64,000 bases of DNA from JADJDM01 sp044352985 (GCA_044352985.1 JBILCU010000004.1:1-64000); one strand, 5' to 3'. Shown: positions 52,550-62,120, numbered from the stretch's first letter. Numbers and translations: made by a program. The notes: generated by a model from the letters alone, not told the origin.

Positions 52550-52580
52550 AAGCCTCGCTAAAATGGGGCTTTATTTTATT
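52550..52580 (+). terminator. Second plus-strand terminator without a plus-strand gene
   Basis: AAGCCTC - GCTAAAAT - GGGGCTTT followed by ATTTTATT. As with repeat A, the hairpin follows the att-like sequence and has its T run on the plus strand although adjoining genes are on the minus strand. Confidence 0.6.
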
Positions 52581-52619
52581 AAAGGCTTTTATAGTTTAAG
52601 CTTAATTAATTAAAATGAT

Positions 52620-53930
52620 TCAATCAAATTTTTGTTGCTCATTATCTTTTTTTACTATTAACCAAACTATAAAGCCAATTAATAGATTAATTAAACCATA
52701 TATTGACTCAAGTGGTTTATTGTAAAAAGTAAAACAAATTACCCATCCATTTAGAAACAAATAAAATAATGGAACAAAGGGGTATAAAAAAGTTTTATAC
52801 CCTTCTTTGGATTGTTTTTTATTTGCCCTGATTTTAAAAATACCAGCAACGGTAAAAAAAGTAAAAAGACTTAATGTAAATCCAATAAACGTTAAAACAC
52901 TTTCAAAATTTGAGGTGATTATTAAACCTATTGATATGGTACATTGAATAAATAAAGCTATTACCGGAATATTATTTTTACTTGTTTTAGCCAAAAACCG
53001 TAATCTATAAAAATCTTCTCCCATTGCTTTTGATACTCTTGGCCCCGTCATTACCATTGCGCTAATTGAAGAAATTAATAAAAATGCAATTACAACACCC
53101 ATAATGTTTCCAATTACTTTTCCAAAAAGATGTTCTGCACTAATAAAACCAATATCTACTTTACCAGCTAATTCAGTAGTTGGAACACTATACATAAATA
53201 TAAAATTAAGTAGCACATAAAGAACAGTTACAACAGCGGTCCCTATTAAAAGTGATTTAGGTAAATTTTTATCAGCATCTTCTATTTCTTCTGCAATGTA
53301 TGATGAAGCATTCCATCCACTGTAAGCATACGAAACATAGATTAGTGAAATAGCAAAAGCAGGACTAAAAATTTCTTTCCATGATTCAGCATTTGGTAAA
53401 ATAGAGGTTTGATGAATAGGTTGATGAAAAAAACCGGATAAAATAAATCCTGTAATAATAATTACTTTAATTAATGTGGTAATTTTTTGAAAATTTGCAC
53501 CGCTTTTAAGTTGTGTAGAATGAATTAAAGTTAAAAGTATAACAATACAAACAGCTAATAAATTGCTTGAAATAAAAGGAAAAGGATTAGATACGTAATA
53601 TCCAAGTGCAACAGCTGCAAGAGCTATCGGTGCGGCAAATCCAACTGTAATGGAAACCCAACCTGATAAAAAACCAAAAAGCGGATGGTATAATTTGGAT
53701 AAATAATGATATTCACCACCGGATTTTGGAAATGTAACACCAATTTCCCCATAGGTAAGCGCACCGCAAAGTGCTAGTAAACCACCAATAAGCCAAAGTA
53801 ATATAATTGTAAAGGGGCTTTTTAAATCCAATAATTGAAAACCTAAGCTTGTAAAAACTCCTGTTCCAACCATATTGGCAATTACCAAAGCAATAGCCGT
53901 AGAAATATTAATTTTAGCTGATTTACTCAC
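52620..53930 (-). CDS. APC-family amino acid permease
   Basis: 436 residues with 12 membrane segments, starting with a GTG one base after the M23 peptidase stop. INISTAIALVIANMVGTGVF is the substrate-binding first helix of the APC superfamily, with its broken helix GTG motif; GGLLALCGALTYGEIGVTFP and GGEYHYLSKLYHPLFGFLSG follow as helices 2-3. SYAYSGWNASSYIAEEIEDA is the helix 6 region. It imports amino acids using ion gradients; specificity cannot be read. Co-transcribed with the M23 peptidase gene. Confidence 0.92.
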   Translation of the reverse strand: MSKSAKINISTAIALVIANMVGTGVFTSLGFQLLDLKSPFTIILLWLIGGLLALCGALTYGEIGVTFPKSGGEYHYLSKLYHPLFGFLSGWVSITVGFAAPIALAAVALGYYVSNPFPFISSNLLAVCIVILLTLIHSTQLKSGANFQKITTLIKVIIITGFILSGFFHQPIHQTSILPNAESWKEIFSPAFAISLIYVSYAYSGWNASSYIAEEIEDADKNLPKSLLIGTAVVTVLYVLLNFIFMYSVPTTELAGKVDIGFISAEHLFGKVIGNIMGVVIAFLLISSISAMVMTGPRVSKAMGEDFYRLRFLAKTSKNNIPVIALFIQCTISIGLIITSNFESVLTFIGFTLSLFTFFTVAGIFKIRANKKQSKEGYKTFLYPFVPLFYLFLNGWVICFTFYNKPLESIYGLINLLIGFIVWLIVKKDNEQQKFD

Positions 53931-53931
53931 A

Positions 53932-54903
53932 TCAATCGAATGATTGGGTTGAACGCGATGAAATATCTAATAAATTTTGATATTGTTCCGGGTTTAAATC
54001 GCTGTAATAAAAACTAATCGGATTTAGGTGATTGCCGTTTTTTAAAACTTCATAATGCACATGTGGGCCGGTAGATAAACCAGTATTTCCAACCAATCCA
54101 ATTAATTCCCCTCTTTTTACTTTTTTGCCTTTTTGGGTTTTTACAGTTACCATATGTGCATAAAGCGTTTGATAACCAAAACCATGATTTAATATTACAT
54201 GATTACCATAACCGGCATCATTTAATTCAATTGTCTCAACAATTCCATCACCGGTAGCATAAATTGGTGTTCCTGTAGGTGCAGTAAAATCCATTCCCTT
54301 ATGGAAAATTTGAGTTTTGTAAATAGGATGAGTCCTGTAACCAAATCCACTTGGAGGATTTTTTAAAAATTTAGAGTTAATGGGCATAATTGCCGGTATT
54401 GAGTTAAGCAACTGTTCCTTATTTTTGACCATCTTAACTACTTCATCATACGATTTAGACTGAACATAAATTCTTTTAGTAAGCTGATCCAATCTTTTTG
54501 TTGTTTCAATCATCAAATCTGAATTATCGTAGCCATCAAGTTTTTTATATCTATCTACACCTCCAAATCCTGCTTTTCTAATTTCAGCTGGTATTGGTTC
54601 TGATTCAAAAATTAAACGATAAACATTATTATCTCGATCTTCTAAATCAGTTAGCACTTTTTCAAGATTATCCATTTTATTTTTCAATAATTCATATTGT
54701 AAAAGGACAAGCTCAATTTCTCGGCTTTTTTTCTTTTCGTTTGGTGAGGGTAAAAACTTGTAGGCTAAAACAATTGTAATAGTTGCAAATACAATTCCTG
54801 TGGCAAGGTAGGAGAGTACTTTTAAAATAATGTCTTTAGGTTTTAAATCAACCTTTTCATAAGATAAACTTTTTGGGTTATATCTGTAATTTGTTTTAGA
54901 CAT
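53932..54903 (-). CDS. M23-family cell-wall endopeptidase
   Basis: 323 residues from MSKTNYRYNPKSLSYEKV at 54903, a start typical of this family; a 15-residue longer form is possible. One N-terminal membrane anchor (VLSYLATGIVFATITIVLAY), a coiled coil (LLQYELLKNKMDNLEKVLTD), then the LytM domain with IFHKGMDFTAP (HxxxD) and STGPHVHYEVL (HxH) zinc ligands. It cleaves peptide cross-links in peptidoglycan from the periplasmic side of the inner membrane. The permease gene follows at one base. Confidence 0.94.
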   Translation of the reverse strand: MSKTNYRYNPKSLSYEKVDLKPKDIILKVLSYLATGIVFATITIVLAYKFLPSPNEKKKSREIELVLLQYELLKNKMDNLEKVLTDLEDRDNNVYRLIFESEPIPAEIRKAGFGGVDRYKKLDGYDNSDLMIETTKRLDQLTKRIYVQSKSYDEVVKMVKNKEQLLNSIPAIMPINSKFLKNPPSGFGYRTHPIYKTQIFHKGMDFTAPTGTPIYATGDGIVETIELNDAGYGNHVILNHGFGYQTLYAHMVTVKTQKGKKVKRGELIGLVGNTGLSTGPHVHYEVLKNGNHLNPISFYYSDLNPEQYQNLLDISSRSTQSFD

Positions 54904-55021
54904 AAAAGCAAATTTATAATTAATCCTTAAACTTTTGTTTAATTGCATGAATTAATTGTTGTTGAGCAATTTAAAAATGTAAATGATGTACGAAAGATAA
55001 AAATGATTAAAGAAAGTCAAA

Positions 55022-55055
55022 TTGAACAATCCTTACGGCTAAATAACTAAATTTG
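55022..55055 (+). promoter_or_regulatory. Promoter of ribBA, apparently leaderless
   Basis: TTG at 55022-55024, 23-base spacer, TAAATTTG at 55048-55055, then GCACTATG: the ATG lies five bases after the box, so the transcript start should coincide with the start codon. No FMN riboswitch fits in this space. Confidence 0.55.
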
Positions 55056-55059
55056 CACT

Positions 55060-56265
55060 ATGGAAATAAAGCTAAATACAATTGAAGACGCATTAGATGA
55101 TTTAAAAGCAGGTAAATTATTAATTGTGGTAGATGATGAAGATAGAGAAAACGAAGGCGATTTTATTACTGCTGCAAAAAATATCACACCTGAAATAGTA
55201 AATTTTATGGCAACACACGGTAGAGGTTTAATATGTGTTGCAATTACTGAAGAAAAAACAAGAGAACTTCAATTAGAGATGATGGTTCCATCTAATACAT
55301 CTTTGCATGAAACAGCATTTACAGTTTCTATTGATTTATTAGGTCATGGATGTACAACTGGTATTTCTGCATCCGATCGTTCAAAAACCATTCAGGCACT
55401 AATTAATCCCGAAATTAAACCGGAAGAATTTGGAAAGCCTGGGCATATTTTTCCATTAAAGGCAAAAAATGGGGGTGTTTTAAGAAGAACAGGTCATACT
55501 GAGGCTACTGTTGATTTGGCAAGGTTAGCTGGTTTTGAACCCTGTGGTGCTTTGGTTGAAATTATGAATGAAGATGGTACAATGGCTAGGCTACCTGATT
55601 TAATTAAAATTGCCGATCGTTTTAATTTAAAAATAATATCAATTAAAGATTTAATTGAATACCGCTTAAAAACAGAAACAACAATTAAACGTGAAGTAGT
55701 TGTGGATATGCCAACTCAATCTGGTAATTTTAAGTTAATTGCATATAAACAAACCACTAACGATGCTGATCATTTGGCACTTGTTAAAGGTGAATGGAAA
55801 AAAGATGAACCTATTTTGGTTAGGGTTCATTCTTCTTGTGTTACGGGGGATATTTTTGGCTCTTGCAGATGCGATTGCGGACCTCAATTACAAAAAGCCA
55901 TGGAAACAATTGAAAAAGAAGGAAAAGGCGCAATTGTTTATATGAATCAAGAAGGCAGAGGAATTGGACTTATGAATAAATTAAAGGCATATAAATTACA
56001 GGAAGAAGGTTTTGATACGGTTGATGCCAATCTAGAATTAGGTTTTAAAATGGATGAACGCGATTATGGTGTTGGCGCACAAATATTAAGAGATCTTGGT
56101 ATTTCTAAAATTCGTTTGTTAAGTAATAATCCAAAAAAACGTGCTGGTTTAATTGGTTATGGTTTAGAAATTGTGGAAAATGTTCCTATTGTTATACCTG
56201 CTAATCCACACAATGAAAACTACTTAAATACCAAAGTTAAAAAAATGGGACATGATATACGTTAA
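55060..56265 (+). CDS. ribBA: Bifunctional 3,4-dihydroxy-2-butanone-4-phosphate synthase / GTP cyclohydrolase II
   Basis: 401 residues. The RibB half (1-205) has VVDDEDRENEGDFITAA (metal and substrate acids), GCTTGISASDRSKTI and RTGHTEATVDLARLAG. The RibA half (206-401) has VRVHSSCVTGDIFGSCRCDCG with the three zinc cysteines, NQEGRGIGLMNKLKAYKLQE and DERDYGVGAQILRDLGISKI. Both halves appear active: they make the four-carbon unit and open GTP, the two inputs of riboflavin synthesis. Other rib genes are not in the window. Confidence 0.96.
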   Translation: MEIKLNTIEDALDDLKAGKLLIVVDDEDRENEGDFITAAKNITPEIVNFMATHGRGLICVAITEEKTRELQLEMMVPSNTSLHETAFTVSIDLLGHGCTTGISASDRSKTIQALINPEIKPEEFGKPGHIFPLKAKNGGVLRRTGHTEATVDLARLAGFEPCGALVEIMNEDGTMARLPDLIKIADRFNLKIISIKDLIEYRLKTETTIKREVVVDMPTQSGNFKLIAYKQTTNDADHLALVKGEWKKDEPILVRVHSSCVTGDIFGSCRCDCGPQLQKAMETIEKEGKGAIVYMNQEGRGIGLMNKLKAYKLQEEGFDTVDANLELGFKMDERDYGVGAQILRDLGISKIRLLSNNPKKRAGLIGYGLEIVENVPIVIPANPHNENYLNTKVKKMGHDIR

Positions 56266-56273
56266 GTAATTAT

Positions 56274-56936
56274 TTACTTACGTTTTAGTTTACCTTCTTT
56301 CCAGGATTTAATGAATTTTGCCCAAGCAACAGGGTTAAGTAAATTGTTTGGAGGATACTGCCCAGCATAATATAATTTTGTATATTGTTGTTGCATGGCA
56401 TATCGGTAATTTCCTTGCGCATCCATACTGATTCCTTTAGCTAATTCACGCATTTCAGATTCTTCTAGGTTTTTTTGAGCACGATCATAATCCGTACTTG
56501 GTACATCCAGTTTTAAAAACGCTTTTTTAAATTCATCACGTGATGGCCATGGGTAAATCGTTACAGCAGGTAAATCAATGGTGTCTTTCTTTAAAACTTG
56601 TATGATTGAATAATGTGCTGCCTGTAAAGTGTCGGGTATTTTATATAAGCCATCTTTATATGCAACCGAAAAGAATTCGATAGTATCACCAACAGAAGCT
56701 ACCAAAGTAAAAAAACCATAAAAATCAGAAACAGTTCCATGGTTGGTTCCTTTTACTAAAATGGATGTAAATGGTATAGGTTTTAAGCTGTCATTATCTA
56801 CTACAACTCCTGAAAATTGAACTAATTTTTTTCGTTTAGAGTCATTGTTATTTTGACTAAAATAAGTATGCGATAACAATAAAAAAACAAATAATAAAGA
56901 AAAACGAAAAATTTGCTTATAATAAGATAATTTCAT
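56274..56936 (-). CDS. Carboxypeptidase-like regulatory-domain protein
   Basis: 220 residues. The signal peptide ends near LSHTYFSQ. FSGVVVDNDSLKPIPFTSIL, VKGTNHGTVSDFYGFFTL and DTIEFFSVAYKDGLYKIP form the transthyretin-like CarboxypepD_reg domain (about 35-115) common on Bacteroidota envelope proteins. A basic C-terminal part with TIYPWPSRDEFKKAFLKLDV and WAKFIKSWKEGKLKRK follows. No enzyme domain, so a periplasmic or outer-membrane-associated protein of unknown role. It converges on ribBA with 8 bp between. Confidence 0.8.
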   Translation of the reverse strand: MKLSYYKQIFRFSLLFVFLLLSHTYFSQNNNDSKRKKLVQFSGVVVDNDSLKPIPFTSILVKGTNHGTVSDFYGFFTLVASVGDTIEFFSVAYKDGLYKIPDTLQAAHYSIIQVLKKDTIDLPAVTIYPWPSRDEFKKAFLKLDVPSTDYDRAQKNLEESEMRELAKGISMDAQGNYRYAMQQQYTKLYYAGQYPPNNLLNPVAWAKFIKSWKEGKLKRK

Positions 56937-56961
56937 TTAATAGAATAAGTTAATCGTGAAA

Positions 56962-57852
56962 TTATCCTTCGTTACCGTTAAATTCGTTGCGCTCTACGTA
57001 TTCAATAATTTTACCAGCAATATCAATTCCCGTTGCTTTTTGAATCCCTTCTAGACCTGGTGAAGAGTTTACCTCCATTACCAAAGGGCCTCTTTCTGAT
57101 TGAAGCATGTCTACACCGGCAATTCCTAAACCTAGTTTTTTTGCAGCTTTAATTGCTGTTGCTCTTTCTTCTGAAGTAAGTTGAATGAGCTCGGCAGAAC
57201 CTCCACGATGTAAGTTCGATCGGAATTCTCCTTCTTTTGCTTGGCGCTTCATAGCTCCAACAACTTGCCCATCGATAACAAAAGCTCTGATATCAGCTCC
57301 TTTTGCTTCTTTTATAAATTCCTGAACAAGCATTGCTGCATCCAATTTTAAAAACGCTTCGATAACAGATGTTGCCACTTTTTTACTTTCGGCTAAAATA
57401 ACACCAATACCTTGAGTTCCTTCTAATAATTTTATAATGCAAGGTGCTCCTCCAATACTATCAATTAAACTATCGATATCACTTGTTTGATTAGCAAATG
57501 CAGTTTTAGGCATTCCTATACCGGCACGAGCTAAAATTTGTAAACTTCTTAGCTTATCTCTTGAACGTACCAATGCTTGAGATTCAACTGCAGTAAAAAT
57601 TTTCATCATTTCAAACTGACGAACAACTGCAGTTCCATAAAATGTAACAGATGCACCAATTCTTGGAATTACAGCATTTACACCGGTAATTTCTTTACCC
57701 TGATAATAAATATGAGGCCTGCCTTTTTCAATTACCAAAACACATTTCATGTGATCTAACAATAAAACTTCATGCCCTCTTTTCTCTGCCGCTTCCACTA
57801 ATTGGCCTGTAGAATAGATGTTTTTGCTTCTTGATAGTATGGCGATTTTCAT
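56962..57852 (-). CDS. rimK: RimK-type ATP-grasp ligase (ribosomal protein S6 glutamate ligase)
   Basis: 296 residues. MKIAILSRSKNIYSTGQLVE starts the family's N-terminal domain; the ATP-grasp core has CIIKLLEGTQGIGVILAES, MLVQEFIKEAKGADIRAFVI and the Mg site VMEVNSSPGLEGI. In E. coli RimK adds glutamates to the C-terminus of ribosomal protein S6. The next gene on the strand encodes the zinc-protease-like partner often paired with RimK, which supports the assignment. Length is normal. Confidence 0.93.
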   Translation of the reverse strand: MKIAILSRSKNIYSTGQLVEAAEKRGHEVLLLDHMKCVLVIEKGRPHIYYQGKEITGVNAVIPRIGASVTFYGTAVVRQFEMMKIFTAVESQALVRSRDKLRSLQILARAGIGMPKTAFANQTSDIDSLIDSIGGAPCIIKLLEGTQGIGVILAESKKVATSVIEAFLKLDAAMLVQEFIKEAKGADIRAFVIDGQVVGAMKRQAKEGEFRSNLHRGGSAELIQLTSEERATAIKAAKKLGLGIAGVDMLQSERGPLVMEVNSSPGLEGIQKATGIDIAGKIIEYVERNEFNGNEG

Positions 57853-57918
57853 AAATAAAAAATTAAATGGTTATTGTTTTTCTATATCTATTATCTACTA
57901 CATAAATTTAATTAAAAA

Positions 57919-58371
57919 TTAATTTATTGCTATTCCATTTGTATGTTTTTTACTTACATCAACAATAAATTTTTTGTTTAATAATCTTCGTCCAATTAAA
58001 ACTGGATATTTCATGTTTGTTCTATCCGTTAAGGAAATAAGTAAAGATATTTTTTTACCGGCTAAAACGATGTTTGTTTTTATTAAAAAACGTTCTTCTG
58101 ATTCGCCAAATGAACTTTTAATTGTTTTTTTATCAAATTGAGCAAATTGAAATTCTTTGTCCTTATACTCTGGATGCGAATCATCTAATAATTTAAAACA
58201 TAAATGGGTAACTTTATTAATGTTTTTTAATTCAATATCCTTACAATGCAAAGCAGATGTGTAAGCACCTGTATCAATTTTAGCTTCCAAATCGATTAAA
58301 TCAAGCAAAGGGAAACTTACAATTTCTCTTCTACCTACTAACATAACTTTTGACTTTTTCTGCTTTTTCAT
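57919..58371 (-). CDS. RimK-associated aspartyl/zinc protease-like protein (RimB-type)
   Basis: 150 residues. REIVSFPLLDLIDLEAKIDT leads to DTGAYTSALHCKDIEL, the DTGA active-site motif of the PF05618 family, a retropepsin-like fold. SFGESEERFLIKTNIVLAGK and NMKYPVLIGRRLLNKKFIVD complete it. These proteins are encoded next to rimK in many bacteria and are proposed to remove or regulate the glutamate tails (RimB). Gap to rimK 66 bp; same strand and order as in other genomes. Confidence 0.9.
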   Translation of the reverse strand: MKKQKKSKVMLVGRREIVSFPLLDLIDLEAKIDTGAYTSALHCKDIELKNINKVTHLCFKLLDDSHPEYKDKEFQFAQFDKKTIKSSFGESEERFLIKTNIVLAGKKISLLISLTDRTNMKYPVLIGRRLLNKKFIVDVSKKHTNGIAIN

Positions 58372-58419
58372 TTAAAAAATAAACATTTTAAAAACTCATA
58401 AACATGAAGAATTTCATCT

Positions 58420-60510
58420 TTACATGTCGCCAATTACATTGGTTGCTTCATGAAGATAAACATCTTTTTTTAACGACTTAATCCAGTTTTGTTCACGAGT
58501 AATTTTTATTGAATCATTTTTCATAGCATTCTCATCACTCTTCATTAGGTTAATATCAAATCCATTAATTTCTTTTTGAAGATCGTCGTATTTTTTATTA
58601 TTGTCTTTTTGTTGTTGAATCTCTTTACGGTATTTTAACAGATTTAAGCTGTATTTTGAGTCGTCTTTTTTAGATTTTATTTCTTTCGCTTCATCTTCAA
58701 TTAAATGAAAAGATTTTGATTTTTTGATGCGATCATCGCTGTTCTTTTTAATTTTTGAATAGTTAATAGTAGAATATGAAACATAATTTGCCTTATTGAT
58801 TTCATCCCAAGGCATTGGGTAATCCATTTCTTTTTCACCTGTTTCAATCATGCTGTAAGGATCAGGTAAATTTATGTCAGGCATAACGCCACGTAATTGT
58901 GTTGTTCCACCATTTATTCTGTAAAACTTTTGCATGGTTACTTTTACTGAACCTAGCGGTTTTATGGTGTCAAACTGAGGTAATAAATAATTATCCAAAT
59001 CTAAAAAGGATTGAACAGTTCCTTTACCAAAGGATTGACTGCCTACAACTACAGCACGTTTGTAATCTTGCATAGCTGCGGCTAAAATCTCTGAAGCAGA
59101 TGCGCTATTACGATTAACCATAATAACTAGTGGACCATCATAAACTTTTGACTCATCAAAATCTTTTAACTCTTCGGTTACTCCGTTTTTTTTACGAACT
59201 TGGACTATAGGGCCTTTCTCTATAAATAACCCCCCCATATTTACAACTTCCTGTAACGATCCACCACCATTATCACGAAGATCGATGATGATACCTTCCA
59301 CATTTTCCTTTTTAAGTTTAATCACTTCGGTTTTAATATCATCAGCACATCGTCTTGCACCGTTTCTAGTGAAATCTGAATAAAATGTTGGGAGTTTTAC
59401 ATATCCCACTTTATTTTTTCCGTTATTTAAAATAGCCGAATGAGCAAATGTTTCATCTAATTGAATGATGTCTCTAATGATAGGGATTACTTTTATGGTT
59501 CCATCTGTTTTTTTAACAGTTAATCGAACTTCCGTACCTTTTTTTCCTTTAATCAACTCAATCGCATCGTCAATATCCATACCTACAATATCAACAGGTT
59601 CGTTATTGCCTTGCCCAACTTTAATAATTAAATCACCTGATTTTAAATCGCCTTGTTTATAACTTGGGCTTCCAACAACAATTTCAGTTACTTTTATGTA
59701 ATCGTCTTTTTGTTGTAAACGCGCACCAATACCTTCCAATTGTCCACTCATGCTTTGATCAAATTTCTTTTTTTCTTTAGGAGGGAAAAATTCGGAATGA
59801 GGATCATAAAGTGCAGTAATAGTATTGATATATCCTGCGAAACGATCTTTTTTGTTGAATTTTTTTAATCGTTTAAACCAATCATCGGTAAGTTTTAAAA
59901 CTTTTTTTCTTGCGCTTACTTCTAGTGAATCAAAAGGTAAAATTTTTGCTGAAGTATCTTTAGCCGATTTAATTTTTTCCTGATCATCAAGCATTTCATT
60001 TATTCTATAAATGGCTTGATATTTTAAATACTTTACCCATTCTTGTTTAAGCTGCTCCTCTGATTGAGCAAATTTTAGTTTTTCACCATCAGTTTCATAT
60101 TGCTCATCACTTGAAAACTCGAAAGGTTTAGCTAAAATTTCTTTATACCAACTTTCTTTTTCTTCAATTCGTTTTAAAATGATGTCATTACTGAGATCAA
60201 AAAACTGGAAAGTACCGTTATTAATTTGGTCATCTATTTCAGTTCGGTATTTTTTTAAACGTTCAATATCCGATTGTAACAAGAATTTTTTATTGTAATC
60301 CAATCGTTTTAAGTACAGATCAAAAAACTTTTCGGAAAAATCATTATTAATTTCTTTTGGACTGTAATGCGCATTATTTAGGCCACTCATAACAATATCC
60401 AAAACAATTTGGTTTTTATCTAATTGCAAACTTGCAATTGAAAATGACAGTAAGCCTAAAATACCTGAAATCAGGATTACTTTTGTAAACTTTGAATGTA
60501 AAAAACTCAT
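58420..60510 (-). CDS. prc: C-terminal processing peptidase (Prc/Tsp, family S41)
   Basis: 696 residues. Signal/anchor segment (VILISGILGLLSFSIASLQ), a long helical N-terminal domain of Tsp (SEKFFDLYLKRLDYNKKFLL), a PDZ domain (QLEGIGARLQQKDDYIKVTE, GDLIIKVGQGN), then the S41 protease domain: GIIIDLRDNGGGSLQEVVNM, NRNSASASEILAAAMQDYKR (catalytic Ser) and VVGSQSFGKGTVQSFLDL (catalytic Lys). It cleaves periplasmic proteins from their C-terminal tails, including tmRNA-tagged ones in other bacteria. The C-terminal ~150 residues are the charged DUF3340-type extension. Confidence 0.95.
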   Translation of the reverse strand: MSFLHSKFTKVILISGILGLLSFSIASLQLDKNQIVLDIVMSGLNNAHYSPKEINNDFSEKFFDLYLKRLDYNKKFLLQSDIERLKKYRTEIDDQINNGTFQFFDLSNDIILKRIEEKESWYKEILAKPFEFSSDEQYETDGEKLKFAQSEEQLKQEWVKYLKYQAIYRINEMLDDQEKIKSAKDTSAKILPFDSLEVSARKKVLKLTDDWFKRLKKFNKKDRFAGYINTITALYDPHSEFFPPKEKKKFDQSMSGQLEGIGARLQQKDDYIKVTEIVVGSPSYKQGDLKSGDLIIKVGQGNNEPVDIVGMDIDDAIELIKGKKGTEVRLTVKKTDGTIKVIPIIRDIIQLDETFAHSAILNNGKNKVGYVKLPTFYSDFTRNGARRCADDIKTEVIKLKKENVEGIIIDLRDNGGGSLQEVVNMGGLFIEKGPIVQVRKKNGVTEELKDFDESKVYDGPLVIMVNRNSASASEILAAAMQDYKRAVVVGSQSFGKGTVQSFLDLDNYLLPQFDTIKPLGSVKVTMQKFYRINGGTTQLRGVMPDINLPDPYSMIETGEKEMDYPMPWDEINKANYVSYSTINYSKIKKNSDDRIKKSKSFHLIEDEAKEIKSKKDDSKYSLNLLKYRKEIQQQKDNNKKYDDLQKEINGFDINLMKSDENAMKNDSIKITREQNWIKSLKKDVYLHEATNVIGDM

Positions 60511-60654
60511 ACTATTAATACTCTAAATGTAAGCAAAGAATTTATTTAAAAGAAAAAATATGTTGTTAGTGAATAAAATAAATTGTTGAAATCATTTTTA
60601 AGTCATGTCTGGCTAAAAAATTATTTTCGTATTTCATTAAACACAATTTGTGCC

Positions 60655-61704
60655 ATGATAGAATTTAAACGCGCCGAACTTGACAATCTTTCTGTTCATT
60701 ATGTTGGAAATAAAGGAAATGGTGAAGAATCAGCTTTTTCAAAACAACCTTTCAAATTTAACGAAGACTTTGTGAAAGAAACGTTAATGGGCTTTTTTTT
60801 AACACCATTTAAGACTGACATCTATTATCAGTTTTCGAAACCAGGTGATTTGGATTTAAAAAACATACAGTCGTTAGTTCAGGACATTTTTAATTCAAGG
60901 GCAACATTTCATGAAGCATCTGTAGAGATGGCAAAACATCTATATCATCAAAGCAATCACCCTAAAATAAAAGGAGGAGAGTTTTATGTTGCTTATTTTA
61001 AAAATGTATCGGTTGATGGTGAATTGACAGATGCAATTGGTGTTTTTAAATCAGAAAATAAAGAAACATACCTAAAAGTATTTCAGCATTTAGATGATTT
61101 TGATATTAGTTGTGAGAATGGAATCAATATTAATAAATTAGATAAGGGATGTTTGATTTTTAACTCTGCTGCAGAAAACGGATATAAAATAAGTATTATA
61201 GATAACAGTCATAAAATTGCTGAAGCAGCTTTGTATTGGACGGAAGATTTTTTAAACGTAAAAATTAGAGAGGAACGTTTTTTTCATACTCAACAATTAC
61301 TTAATACAGCAACTTCTTTTTGTAAGGAAGTTTTAACTGAAGAAAACAATGTAGAACGACCTGATCAGATGCTGATTATGAATCGCTCTTTAAATTATTT
61401 CAAGGAAAAAGATAAATTCAACATGAATGAATTTGAAAATGAAGTAATGGGGGCACCAGAATTAGTTGATGCTTTTCGTGAATACGCTAATAATTACAAT
61501 AAAGAAAATCATTTAAATGCAATTGAAGATTTTGATATTTCAAAAACAGCAGTTAAGAAAAATCAAAAACACCTTCGTTCAGTATTAAAATTAGATAAAA
61601 ACTTTCATGTATACGTTCATGGTCGCCATGATTATATTAAGCGTGGATTTGATGAAGAAAAAGGAATGAATTTTTATACGCTTTATTATAATAAAGAAGA
61701 ATAA
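60655..61704 (+). CDS. Nucleoid-associated protein, NdpA/YejK-like
   Basis: 349 residues from ATG at 60655; the longer frame starts with TTG and spans the promoter region. EFKRAELDNLSVHYVGNKGN, GEFYVAYFKNVSVDGELTDA, IGVFKSENKETYLKVFQH and ENGININKLDKGCLIFNSAA are the pattern of the 37-kDa nucleoid-associated protein family, here in the Bacteroidota version. KDKFNMNEFENEVMGAPELV follows in the C-terminal half. It binds the nucleoid; a precise role is not known. ACAATTTG four bases before the start codon could be a degenerate promoter box with a leaderless start. Confidence 0.82.
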   Translation: MIEFKRAELDNLSVHYVGNKGNGEESAFSKQPFKFNEDFVKETLMGFFLTPFKTDIYYQFSKPGDLDLKNIQSLVQDIFNSRATFHEASVEMAKHLYHQSNHPKIKGGEFYVAYFKNVSVDGELTDAIGVFKSENKETYLKVFQHLDDFDISCENGININKLDKGCLIFNSAAENGYKISIIDNSHKIAEAALYWTEDFLNVKIREERFFHTQQLLNTATSFCKEVLTEENNVERPDQMLIMNRSLNYFKEKDKFNMNEFENEVMGAPELVDAFREYANNYNKENHLNAIEDFDISKTAVKKNQKHLRSVLKLDKNFHVYVHGRHDYIKRGFDEEKGMNFYTLYYNKEE

Positions 61705-61714
61705 ACAACTTTAT

Positions 61715-62068
61715 TTAATAGTTGTTTTGTTGTTTTGCTTTTTTAGATAAACCTGAATACACTAAATCATAACTGTGGTCAATCCATTTTATTAGTTCTG
61801 TTTTTGGTAATGATACATCACAGATAATAGTATTCCAATGTTTTTTATTCATATGAAATCCGGGTGTAATACATGAATAATTTTCACGAAGTTGAATTGC
61901 AATTTCAGGATCACACTTTACATTGAATTGTAATGGGTTTGATTGAATATCTGTTAACAAAAAAACTTTACCCATTACTTTAAAAACAAGCGTTTTTTCA
62001 TCAAAAGGAAAATATTCTTCAACATGTTTTTTGCACATGCAATAATCTCTAAGTTCTTCAATGTTCAT
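61715..62068 (-). CDS. MmcQ/YjbR family protein
   Basis: 117 residues. MNIEELRDYCMCKKHVEEYF, FDEKTLVFKVMGKVFLLTDI, NVKCDPEIAIQLRENYSCIT and GFHMNKKHWNTIICDVSLP follow the MmcQ/YjbR family (CyaY-like fold), small cytoplasmic proteins reported as DNA-binding-like with no firm function. Length and order of motifs are normal. It converges on the nucleoid-associated gene with 10 bp between. Confidence 0.88.
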   Translation of the reverse strand: MNIEELRDYCMCKKHVEEYFPFDEKTLVFKVMGKVFLLTDIQSNPLQFNVKCDPEIAIQLRENYSCITPGFHMNKKHWNTIICDVSLPKTELIKWIDHSYDLVYSGLSKKAKQQNNY

Positions 62069-62091
62069 ATTTATCTTCGATTTTTGTCAAT

Positions 62092-62120
62092 AAAAAAAGC
62101 GGTTTTTTTAAAACCGCTTT
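62092..62120 (-). terminator. Terminator after ridA
   Basis: AAAAAAAGCGGTTTT - TTT - AAAACCGCTTT: a 10-bp stem whose minus-strand reading ends in a T run, placed between the RidA gene and the YjbR-like gene. Confidence 0.88.
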
